5,095 bases of DNA, taken from an uncultured Asticcacaulis sp. Its GTDB lineage: Bacteria > Pseudomonadota > Alphaproteobacteria > Caulobacterales > Caulobacteraceae. The stretch's first letter is position 1. Each line of letters begins with the position of its first letter. The notes under the pieces were generated by a model. That model did not search any database and was not told the origin of the DNA. It was given only the letters and a program-made list of their open reading frames with translations. Shown here in pieces: positions 1-5,095 of the stretch. Where the stretch lies: contig CAMLIY010000239.1 of the NCBI GenBank assembly GCA_946480125.1, positions 1-5,095 of the forward strand, in the 5' to 3' direction. The translations under genes and the position numbers were made by a program.

Positions 1-176
1 AGGCCAGTATCAAGGAAACCACTGGCGCCGCCGAGGAAGAACTGGGCGAAGCGCTGGGTAATGACAAGATGGCCGACAAGGGCCGTCAGATGCGCAATGA
101 AGGTCGTGTCGAAAATGGCAAGATGCCAAAGACGACTGTGCCTGGAACAGAGCATGATAAGCATCATGTGGATTGA
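1..176 (+). CDS. CsbD-family stress-response protein, C-terminal part (5' end outside window)
   Basis: The open frame runs from the left edge (first complete codon at base 3) to TGA at 174-176 and encodes the last 57 residues. It contains the CsbD signature, with IKETTGAAEEELGEALGN followed by DKMADKGRQMRNEGRVENGK. This is the usual pattern of a short, very hydrophilic protein in two amphipathic helical stretches rich in Lys, Glu, Gly and Ala. The family is normally 60-75 aa, so only a short N-terminus is missing. The tail EHDKHHVD is His/Asp-rich and lies beyond the domain. CsbD proteins are small, soluble and of unknown biochemical role; in Bacillus the founding member belongs to the general stress regulon. 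The promoter is outside the window, so stress control here is inferred only. The gene converges on the GH130 gene and shares its terminator. Confidence 0.85.
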   Translation, partial: ASIKETTGAAEEELGEALGNDKMADKGRQMRNEGRVENGKMPKTTVPGTEHDKHHVD

Positions 177-183
177 TAAGTCC

Positions 184-204
184 CGGGCTTTCATGTGAAG
201 CCCG
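184..204 (+). other. Small stem-loop just after the CsbD stop codon
   Basis: CGGGCTT (184-190) pairs perfectly with AAGCCCG (198-204) around a 7-nt loop, starting 8 nt after the CsbD stop codon. No T-run follows on the plus strand, so it is not a classic terminator. It may protect the 3' end of the mRNA or be fortuitous. Confidence 0.35.
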
Positions 205-234
205 TCAGGCGGCCGGCCCTTTAAAGGCGGGCAT

Positions 235-277
235 AAAAAAGACCCTTTTCGCTCCATGACGAAAAGGGTCTTTTTTT
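235..277. terminator. Bidirectional rho-independent terminator between convergent genes
   Basis: GACCCTTTTCG (241-251) pairs perfectly over 11 bp with CGAAAAGGGTC (260-270) around an 8-nt loop. The stem is flanked by six A residues at 235-240 and seven T residues at 271-277. On the plus strand the T-run follows the hairpin and can end the CsbD transcript. On the minus strand the complement of the A-run gives a U-tract and can end the GT4-GH130 transcript, whose last stop codon lies 13 bases away at 290-292. The near-perfect symmetry and central position support use in both directions. Confidence 0.9.
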
Positions 278-289
278 ATGTTCACGTCA

Positions 290-1603
290 TTATTCAGCAG
301 CGTTTTTCTGAGCCGTTCGGTCGTAACCCAGATGCGCCAGTAAATCTTTGATCTTGATTGAGGCGAAGTGGATGGAGGAGTCTGCCACGCCATATGGCAT
401 GAATATCCATTCGCCACAGCGCAGCGCGCCGCATGTATATATGACATTAGGCACATAACCTTCACGGTTATCTTCCGAGGGCGAAAGCAAGGGTTCTTTT
501 GAGCGTGCCAGTATTATACGCGGATCGCTTTTGTCGAGCAGGGCGGCGCCCAGCGAATATCGCCGAACCGCGCCGACACCATGGGTCAGGACCAGCCAGC
601 CTTCGTCCAGTTCGATCGGCGAGCCGCAATTCCCCATCTGAATCAGTTCCCAAGGCGCTTCCGGCCCCAGGATCTTGTCGCCATTGTTCCAGGTATATTT
701 GTCGTCACTTTCAAGATAGAACACACTTTCGTGGTCCAGCCGCCCCACCGCCGCCCAACGACCATTGATCTTGCGCGGAAAGATGCCAAGACCTTTGTGC
801 CCTGAAGCGGCGCCACGGAATGGCGTCAGTCTGAATGAACGAAAATCAGATGTTTCCAGGCATTCGCATGCCGTCTCCTTGCCATTATAGGCGGTATAGG
901 TGCCCATATAGGTGGTAGAGCCATTTTCATCGTGAAAGCGAACCATGCGCAGATCTTCTAGGCCGTTGCTCTGCGAGCGCGTCACCGGGAACAGGACGGT
1001 TTCTGAAATAGGGCAGGCCTGATGCCCATGCACGGTGACGGCGCCGTCCATGGGTGAATTATTTTGGGGCTTGGCGGCAACGGCGAAATCAGCTTCCGGC
1101 TTCAGTTCCATCGTGCCGTCCTGGTAAAACGTGCCTTCACGGAATGAGACCGTCGAGATATGGCCTTCGCCGACCGTACGGGTCGACATAATGAAGTTGG
1201 TGCCGCCATTGGCGTTGCTCTGATCGGGATGGGGCACGACACTGGGGTTCATGACCGCTGCCGCCTGATAGCTGTATTCATGGCAGAAGTAAGCGCCAAT
1301 CAAGGCCATGTGGTCTTGGTCCAGGTTTTCCATCCCGCCCTGTATGGCCTGTATGGCTTTGAAACGGTCGAGAAAAATGCCGCGCGTCTGCCAGTGACGA
1401 CCGGTGAAATCGCGGTTTACGATTTCCAGTTCAGTCTTGACGACTGCGGGCGGCATGGCCGAGATCGCCGCGCAGACGCGCCCGACGCGCGACATCGCGC
1501 CCATGGCGCTGTCACGCGGAGAACTCGAAATGGTAAACGGCAGGATGACAACGCGATCCGGATTGGAACGCAGCATGGTCGGGCTAATCAGCATATCGGT
1601 CAT
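290..1603 (-). CDS. GH130-family glycoside phosphorylase/hydrolase (probable beta-mannoside-active enzyme)
   Basis: This is a 437-aa soluble protein with no signal peptide, so it is probably cytoplasmic. Residues 1-100 form a largely helical N-terminal extension. A five-bladed beta-propeller GH130 domain follows to about residue 425. Recognisable blocks are NPS at 119-121 with PHPDQ at 124-128, GLEDLRMVRF at 214-223, GHKGLGIFPRK at 268-278, GRLDHE at 287-292, GNCGSPIELDEGW at 324-336, RRYSLGAALLD at 347-357, EGYVPNVIYTCGA at 381-393 and YGVAD at 404-408. The ED-x-R block (E216, D217, R219) matches the region holding the proton-donor Asp in characterised members. Basic residues H269, K270, R277, R288 and R347-R348 could bind phosphate, which would favour phosphorolysis, but this was not checked by alignment. 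Known GH130 enzymes act on beta-mannosyl linkages and release mannose 1-phosphate. The ATG at 1601-1603 was chosen over the in-frame GTG 33 bases upstream (1634-1636) because GAGGGG lies 6 nt before it. It is the second gene of a unit with the upstream GT4 gene. Linkage specificity is unknown. Confidence 0.9.
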   Translation of the reverse strand: MTDMLISPTMLRSNPDRVVILPFTISSSPRDSAMGAMSRVGRVCAAISAMPPAVVKTELEIVNRDFTGRHWQTRGIFLDRFKAIQAIQGGMENLDQDHMALIGAYFCHEYSYQAAAVMNPSVVPHPDQSNANGGTNFIMSTRTVGEGHISTVSFREGTFYQDGTMELKPEADFAVAAKPQNNSPMDGAVTVHGHQACPISETVLFPVTRSQSNGLEDLRMVRFHDENGSTTYMGTYTAYNGKETACECLETSDFRSFRLTPFRGAASGHKGLGIFPRKINGRWAAVGRLDHESVFYLESDDKYTWNNGDKILGPEAPWELIQMGNCGSPIELDEGWLVLTHGVGAVRRYSLGAALLDKSDPRIILARSKEPLLSPSEDNREGYVPNVIYTCGALRCGEWIFMPYGVADSSIHFASIKIKDLLAHLGYDRTAQKNAAE

Positions 1604-1609
1604 TGGGAA

Positions 1610-1615
1610 CCCCTC
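1610..1615 (-). promoter_or_regulatory. Shine-Dalgarno site that fixes the GH130 start
   Basis: On the minus strand GAGGGG is followed by 6 nt and then ATG at 1603-1601. The alternative GTG start at 1636-1634 would place this purine block inside the coding sequence and has no comparable block in front of it. The shorter 437-aa product is therefore preferred. Confidence 0.75.
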
Positions 1616-1642
1616 AGATGGGCAGTTGGCAAACACGCAGAG

Positions 1643-1662
1643 CGGGCCGTTTTCACGACCCG
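1643..1662 (-). other. Stem-loop in the GT4-GH130 intercistronic gap
   Basis: In the minus-strand transcript CGGGUCG (1662-1656) can pair with CGGCCCG (1649-1643) through seven pairs including one G-U, closing a 6-nt loop UGAAAA. The same sequence on the plus strand has a C-A mismatch instead, so the hairpin is better formed in the mRNA of this operon. No U-run follows, so it is unlikely to terminate transcription. It could stabilise or separate the two halves of the message. The rest of the 95-base gap holds no gene. Confidence 0.4.
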
Positions 1663-1698
1663 TCTCACTTGTGAAAGATCCGTTTTTTGCGGACCTGT

Positions 1699-4017
1699 TT
1701 AGAGTTCAGCTTTTAAGGCGGCCCAGCTCATGGGATAGGAAAGGATGGACTCCGCTCCCTGATTGAGATTGAGCCCGTTCGGGTTAAGACCGTCATAGCA
1801 GCCGCCCTCCCCGTCGAGCAAGGACAGACCGGCGGTATTTTCACCATGGAACCAGGCAAAGGCATCCAGAGCCTCATTCCGCCATTGATCGTCACCGGTA
1901 ATCCGCAAGGCGCTGAGGCAGGCATCGATCGTGGCCAGAACTTCCAGGGGCTGCTGGTCATAGAGCGGGTGATCGGGGCCGTCAGCTGAGAATTTTGAAT
2001 TGGGGATGGGCACGAAGACGCCGCCCTCTTTCCCGTTTATAAAGCGTGTCTGCTTTTTCATAAGCCAGCGTTGCGCTTTCAGACCGTCCTCAATCATGTC
2101 GGGCTCGGCGAGGAAGGCGCCGCCCAGGATCAGGCCTTCGCTGACGCGGGCATTATCATAGGCCAGATTGGGCTCGAACCAGAGATGGTCGGGGCGCGCA
2201 ATCTGTTTGAAACGTTCGTGCAGATCACGGGTGAAGTACCGGATCAGCACCTGCATTTCCTGGCCATCACCGAAGACACCAAAAGCACGCACAAGGGCCT
2301 TGATCATTACGGCGCGCGAACGCAGGCTGGCCCAGTTCCCGACCTTGGGCATGATCTGGGTGCCGAGATCGCAGGCCCACTGGCGCAGATCAGCAGGCAG
2401 GTCGGAGCGCGCAACATCGACCAGCGCTTCATAAGAACGGGCATTGCAATCATCGAAGCCGCCGTCGTCAAGCCATTCGCGGCCATAAGACATAAAGTTG
2501 CGGAAGCTTTCACCATTCCACGAATGGTTCATGAAGGCGGCATAACGGTAGGCAAGGGATTGCTGTGCTGGCGTCAGCGGAGCGAGGCGAGACTGACGGG
2601 CCGCCAATGACAGGGCGCGAGCATTATCATCGGCGCAATAACCATGCTGGCGGTCAGGCAGGCGATATTTGCCATGCTGGAATATGCCGCAATCATCGGT
2701 CATGCGCTCGATCGCCGACCAGGCTGGCGGTGTGGACAAAACCGCGGCGCGGGCTTTAGGCGGTTCATAGCTCGCCACATCTTCCGCGGCGCGGTTTACA
2801 TAGGCCTGTGCAACAGATGACCAGCGCGACGGCTGCGCCGCCATATAGGCGCGCATGGACATATCGGCGCGCGCCTTGTCAGAGGCCAGCAGGCCTGAAA
2901 TGGCTTCGGCGAAGGCTTGGGTATCGTGGAAATCACAGAGTATGCCAACGCCATCGGCCAAGGCTTCCGCCGCGTGCCAATAGGGCGTTGAAACCGTCGG
3001 GCGACCCAGGGCCAGGGCATAGGCCAAGGTACCCGAGGTGATCTGGGTTTCAGTCAGATACGGTGTCACATAGACGTCGGTCGCCTGAAGAATGTCGATC
3101 AGGTCATTATCGTTCACGAACCGGTTTATGAAACGAATATTGTCCTCGACTCCGAGATCACGCGCCATGGCCTTCAGGCTGTCGCGGTATTTTTCGCCCT
3201 CATGTTTCACCAGATGCGGATGGGTGGCGCCAATAACCAGATAGACCACGTCAGGGCAGGTTTGGCGAATTTGCGGCAGGGCAGCGATGATCGTTTCGAT
3301 GCCCTTGTTCGGCGACAGCAGGCCAAAAGTGGTCAGGGTCTTTTTATCAGCCAGATGCAGGTGGGATTTAAATTCTGACGTATTGCGAAGCGGACGTGAG
3401 GGGGCGCCATGCGGCACAACGCATATCTGCTCCGGATTGACGCCATATACGCGCTGAAGGATATCAGCGCCTTTTTGCGCCATGGTGACGAGGGTAGAGG
3501 ACAAGCGGATCAGGGATTGCATGACCCGTCTCTGCTCATCATTGGGTGTTTCCAAAACCGTGTGCAGAGTGGTGACAATGGGGAAGTTGACCCGTTCCAG
3601 ACACTCGATCAGATAGGCGCCCGACGGTCCGCCATAAATGCCAAATTCATGCTGCACGAACAGAACCTGCATACCGTCGGCATTGAGAGTGGCGGCCAGA
3701 TCGACATAAGCGGCCATATCGTTTTGCGGAACCTGATGCGTGACTTCGAGCGGATAATCATAGCTGGCGCCTGCGTCATTCATGGCAATGACATCCCATT
3801 CGGCATTTGGCAAAGCCTTGGACAGGCAGGCGTACATATCACGCGTGAAGGTGGCCAGCCCGCATTGGCGCGGCGGAAAATTGCCGATGATCGCCGCTTT
3901 GGACAAAATGACATCTGATGAGCTTACCTGGCTTAAGACGCTCGCCACGCTATGGGGCAAACCTTCTGTCTCAGCCTCAACATCATGAGCAATTTCGAAA
4001 CTGTTGGCTTGCAGCAT
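1699..4017 (-). CDS. Two-domain GT4 (group 1) glycosyltransferase with C-terminal alpha/alpha-toroid-like domain
   Basis: This 772-aa protein is predicted cytoplasmic, with no signal peptide or transmembrane helix. After a variable 40-residue N-terminus, residues 41-412 form a GT-B, GT4-type glycosyltransferase: glycine-rich GNFPPRQCGLATFTRD at 45-60, QHEFGIYGG at 122-130, PHGAP at 202-206, the donor-site block FGLLSPNKGIE at 231-241, and PYLTETQITSGTLAYALALG at 319-338 followed by STPYWHAAE at 343-351. The usual EX7E second glutamate is absent: E323 is present but residue 331 is Leu. A Pro/Ala-rich linker (about 413-433) leads to a helical domain at 434-772 with conserved acidic and aromatic blocks: HGYCADDNARAL at 458-469, DDGGFDDCNARSYEAL at 517-532, WFEPNLAYDNARVSEGL at 613-629, DHPLYDQQPLEVLATIDA at 682-699 and LNQGAESILSYP at 751-762. 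This pattern suggests an (alpha/alpha) barrel of the six-hairpin glycosidase type; its activity is unknown. The start ATG is supported by GGGAG 7 nt upstream (4025-4029). The gene is first in the unit with GH130; a nucleotide-sugar donor such as GDP-mannose is inferred from that partner, not seen. Confidence 0.88.
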   Translation of the reverse strand: MLQANSFEIAHDVEAETEGLPHSVASVLSQVSSSDVILSKAAIIGNFPPRQCGLATFTRDMYACLSKALPNAEWDVIAMNDAGASYDYPLEVTHQVPQNDMAAYVDLAATLNADGMQVLFVQHEFGIYGGPSGAYLIECLERVNFPIVTTLHTVLETPNDEQRRVMQSLIRLSSTLVTMAQKGADILQRVYGVNPEQICVVPHGAPSRPLRNTSEFKSHLHLADKKTLTTFGLLSPNKGIETIIAALPQIRQTCPDVVYLVIGATHPHLVKHEGEKYRDSLKAMARDLGVEDNIRFINRFVNDNDLIDILQATDVYVTPYLTETQITSGTLAYALALGRPTVSTPYWHAAEALADGVGILCDFHDTQAFAEAISGLLASDKARADMSMRAYMAAQPSRWSSVAQAYVNRAAEDVASYEPPKARAAVLSTPPAWSAIERMTDDCGIFQHGKYRLPDRQHGYCADDNARALSLAARQSRLAPLTPAQQSLAYRYAAFMNHSWNGESFRNFMSYGREWLDDGGFDDCNARSYEALVDVARSDLPADLRQWACDLGTQIMPKVGNWASLRSRAVMIKALVRAFGVFGDGQEMQVLIRYFTRDLHERFKQIARPDHLWFEPNLAYDNARVSEGLILGGAFLAEPDMIEDGLKAQRWLMKKQTRFINGKEGGVFVPIPNSKFSADGPDHPLYDQQPLEVLATIDACLSALRITGDDQWRNEALDAFAWFHGENTAGLSLLDGEGGCYDGLNPNGLNLNQGAESILSYPMSWAALKAEL

Positions 4018-4040
4018 ATCCGCGCTCCCGCAAAGGGTTA

Positions 4041-4052
4041 CTGGACATCCAG
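4041..4052. repeat. Inverted repeat CTGGA-CA-TCCAG in the GT4 leader
   Basis: Five-bp arms flank a 2-nt centre, 24 to 35 bases before the GT4 start codon. The centre is too short for an RNA hairpin loop, so if it is functional it would be a DNA operator half-site pair. A related inverted block, GGATGTC, recurs at 4091-4097, matching the reverse complement of GACATCC at 4044-4050. Confidence 0.3.
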
Positions 4053-4092
4053 CCGAAAAGTTACAGATAACGGTCTGAAAATCCTTTGGCGG

Positions 4093-4106
4093 ATGTCAAT
4101 TGTCAT
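4093..4106. promoter_or_regulatory. Candidate operator, 14-bp near-palindrome ATGTCAATTGTCAT
   Basis: Six of seven base pairs are symmetric around CAATTG; the only break is T4096/T4103. It overlaps the TTGACA hexamer on the minus strand and lies 76-89 bases upstream of the GT4 start codon. This is where a repressor could block a promoter, if the TTGACA is a real -35 element. The regulator is not encoded in the window. Confidence 0.35.
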
Positions 4107-4363
4107 GAAAGTGGCAAGGCTGATAATACCTCGTCAGGTATAATGACAGTGGCGGGTCCCCTATAAAGATTCAGTATGGTTTAATGTGCGCCGCAATAAA
4201 TGCACGGTCGAGACCTGCGCAAAATCGTCGCATGTCTGCGCCTACCGGATAAGCGGGCGATGAGTGTTTGAAAGTAAGGGTTATCAAGCGATATCCCCCT
4301 AAATTATCGACTGTCACGACATCTGGCATTCGAAACCGCTTAAAGCCGGATATCCATCATTGA

Positions 4364-4395
4364 GGTTTGAAATATCAAAAGACATCAAACCGGTT
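4364..4395. repeat. Cluster of TTTGA/TCAAA inverted repeats and AACCGGTT palindrome
   Basis: GGTTTGA (4364-4370) is the exact inverted repeat of TCAAACC (4385-4391). Nested inside, TTTGA (4366-4370) and TCAAA (4375-4379) form a second inverted pair with a 4-nt centre. The perfect 8-bp palindrome AACCGGTT (4388-4395) overlaps the right arm. A palindrome with a central CG resembles LacI-family operators, though the symmetry does not extend further. As RNA, the 7-bp hairpin with a 14-nt loop and no U-run would be a poor terminator for the upstream efflux gene. Confidence 0.35.
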
Positions 4396-4439
4396 CATGC
4401 TGATATTGCGTTGCGGTATTTTAGCGTGGACTCATCCAT
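4395..4439 (-). CDS. Possible 14-aa leader-type mini-ORF after the efflux gene
   Basis: On the minus strand the efflux gene stop TAG sits inside TAGGAG. This gives an AGGAG Shine-Dalgarno-like block 8 nt before an ATG at 4439-4437. The frame encodes MDESTLKYRNAISA and stops with TGA at 4397-4395. The arrangement could allow translational coupling with the efflux gene. There is no recognisable motif, no run of a single amino acid as in classic attenuators, and no length to judge codon use. It may be chance or the remnant of a lost downstream gene. Confidence 0.2.
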   Translation of the reverse strand: MDESTLKYRNAISA

Positions 4440-4450
4440 AATGCTGACTC

Positions 4451-5095
4451 CTAGGTTCCGCCACCCAAGGCCTGGTACAGCGTCGACTGATTGATCAGTT
4501 GCGACAGGCGGTTATTATCATAGCTCAGTTGCGATGACCGCAGCGATTGCTGCGCGTCGAGCCAGACGCGTAGCGCCACCGCGCCGGTGCGGTAACGCAG
4601 GGCGTAAAGCGCCTCGGCCTTGCGCGCGGCTTCCAGACTGGCGGCTTGCGCGTCCCCCTGTTGTGTCAGTTGCGTGCGGTTGGAAAGTGCGTTGTCGGTA
4701 TCGGCCAGGGCCTGCAACAGGGTCGTCTTGAAGTTCAGCACGGCGATGTCGTAGCTTTTCTGCGAAATCTTCACATTGCGGCTGAGGCGCGGGAAATCGA
4801 GGAAGGGCAGGCTTAGGGCCGCGCCGATGGCGCCAGTCGGGTTACTGAACAGCGATCCCAGTTCGGATGATGATGCGCCGCCGGAAGCGGTCAGGCTGAG
4901 ACCGGGATAGAAGGCCGTTTTGGCGATATCGACATCGGTCAGGGTTTCGCGCAGGCGCAGCTCGGCCGCGCGCAGGTCAGGGCGTCTGGCGAGCAAGTCT
5001 GCCGGCACACCGGCGCGCACCTCCGGCAAAGGCGTATCTGGCAGGCTTTGCGGTTCGCTGGTTTCCGGCCACGGATTGCCGCCCAGAAGGACAGT
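4451..5095 (-). CDS. RND efflux system outer-membrane factor, NodT/OprM type, C-terminal part (5' end outside window)
   Basis: The open frame runs from the right edge without a partial codon to TAG at 4453-4451 and encodes the last 214 residues; the family is normally about 460-500 aa. The visible part begins in the linker (TVLLGGNPWPETSEP) and continues with VPADLLARRPDLRAAE at 30-45, the standard opening of the second outer-membrane efflux repeat. AFYPGLSLTASGG at 61-73 and LPFLDFPRLSRNV at 96-108 correspond to outer-membrane beta-strands and turns. A long helical coiled segment with ALADTDNAL at 129-137 and LRYRTGAVALRVWLDAQQSL at 166-185 follows, then the typical ending LYQALGGGT. Such proteins form the trimeric TolC-like channel that completes a tripartite pump with an RND transporter and a periplasmic adaptor. 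Those partners would lie upstream in transcription, beyond the right edge. The substrate cannot be told from this part. No clear terminator follows the stop. Confidence 0.9.
   Translation of the reverse strand, partial: TVLLGGNPWPETSEPQSLPDTPLPEVRAGVPADLLARRPDLRAAELRLRETLTDVDIAKTAFYPGLSLTASGGASSSELGSLFSNPTGAIGAALSLPFLDFPRLSRNVKISQKSYDIAVLNFKTTLLQALADTDNALSNRTQLTQQGDAQAASLEAARKAEALYALRYRTGAVALRVWLDAQQSLRSSQLSYDNNRLSQLINQSTLYQALGGGT

Larger units (their letters stand above)
4018..4450 (-). promoter_or_regulatory. 433-base intergenic region, probable control region of the GT4-GH130 unit
   Basis: This stretch has no credible full-length gene on either strand and is more AT-rich than its neighbours. 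It separates the efflux gene stop from the GT4 start, so the promoter for the GT4-GH130 pair most likely lies here. On the minus strand there is a perfect TTGACA (4099-4094), but no good TATAAT-like hexamer sits 16-18 nt downstream; the best AT-rich hexamer, TTATCT (4070-4065), is 23 nt away. TATTAT at 4128-4123 is a good -10 match without a good -35. I therefore do not name a promoter. Inverted repeats at 4041-4052, 4093-4106 and 4364-4391 are candidate protein-binding sites. I saw no riboswitch or tRNA that I could support. Confidence 0.55.

Noticed and set aside
1604..1636. Longer GH130 product starting at the in-frame GTG (448 aa)
   Set aside because: The ATG at 1603-1601 has GAGGGG 6 nt upstream, while the GTG has no clear ribosome binding site. 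The extra 11 residues also do not resemble the family N-terminus.
1665..1674. TCAC-TT-GTGA inverted repeat in the intercistronic gap
   Set aside because: The arms are only 4 bp with a 2-nt centre, which is expected by chance and too tight for an RNA hairpin.
1160..1702. 180-codon open frame on the plus strand
   Set aside because: It lies antisense to the GH130 gene, whose protein has unmistakable family motifs throughout. The plus-strand translation has no recognisable domain.
2071..2610. 179-codon open frame on the plus strand
   Set aside because: It is antisense to the conserved C-terminal domain of the glycosyltransferase and shows no motif; it reflects codon bias on the coding strand.
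3409..3918. 169-codon open frame on the plus strand
   Set aside because: It is antisense to the glycosyltransferase N-terminal domain; the coding strand is clearly minus.
4065..4099. Standard sigma-70 promoter from TTGACA at 4099-4094
   Set aside because: The hexamer 17 nt downstream is AGACCG, and the nearest AT-rich hexamer is 23 nt away. The -35 match alone is not enough to call a promoter.
4217..4241. GCGCA/TGCGC inverted repeat in the intergenic region
   Set aside because: A 5-bp stem with a 15-nt loop is weak and common by chance in this base composition.
4018..4450. General stress (EcfG-type) promoter controlling the GT4-GH130 unit
   Set aside because: I looked for a GGAAC block on the minus strand in this interval and found none, so there is no support for a shared stress regulon with the CsbD gene.

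Overview
The window looks like a chromosomal segment from an alphaproteobacterium. GC content is moderate, near 55% by eye. The gene set (a CsbD-like stress protein, a GT4 glycosyltransferase paired with a GH130 enzyme, and a NodT-type efflux outer-membrane protein) would fit Caulobacterales such as Asticcacaulis, but I cannot place the genus from sequence alone. There is no sign of an insertion sequence, phage, CRISPR array, tRNA or rRNA.

Layout from left to right: (1) bases 1-176, plus strand, the 3' end of a CsbD-family gene. (2) Bases 177-289, a convergent intergenic gap with a strong, nearly symmetric rho-independent terminator that can serve both flanking genes. (3) Bases 290-1603, minus strand, a GH130-family glycoside phosphorylase/hydrolase of 437 aa. 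(4) Bases 1604-1698, a 95-base gap containing the GH130 ribosome binding site and a small stem-loop. (5) Bases 1699-4017, minus strand, a 772-aa two-domain protein: an N-terminal GT4 glycosyltransferase and a C-terminal domain resembling an alpha/alpha-toroid carbohydrate enzyme. (6) Bases 4018-4450, a 433-base AT-richer non-coding stretch that probably holds the promoter and operators of the GT4-GH130 pair. It contains several inverted repeats and a possible 14-codon leader-type ORF. (7) Bases 4451-5095, minus strand, the 3' end of an RND-efflux outer-membrane factor gene of the NodT/OprM type.

The centre of the window is the two-gene unit: glycosyltransferase first, GH130 second, then the terminator. 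Characterised GH130 enzymes act on beta-mannosides, mostly by reversible phosphorolysis giving mannose 1-phosphate. A glycosyltransferase next to such an enzyme suggests a small pathway that builds and remobilises a mannose-containing oligosaccharide or glycoside in the cytoplasm. Neither protein shows a signal peptide or membrane segment. The exact product cannot be read from the sequence. The neighbouring CsbD gene is often stress-related in other bacteria, but it is convergent and has its own transcription, so a functional link is only a guess.
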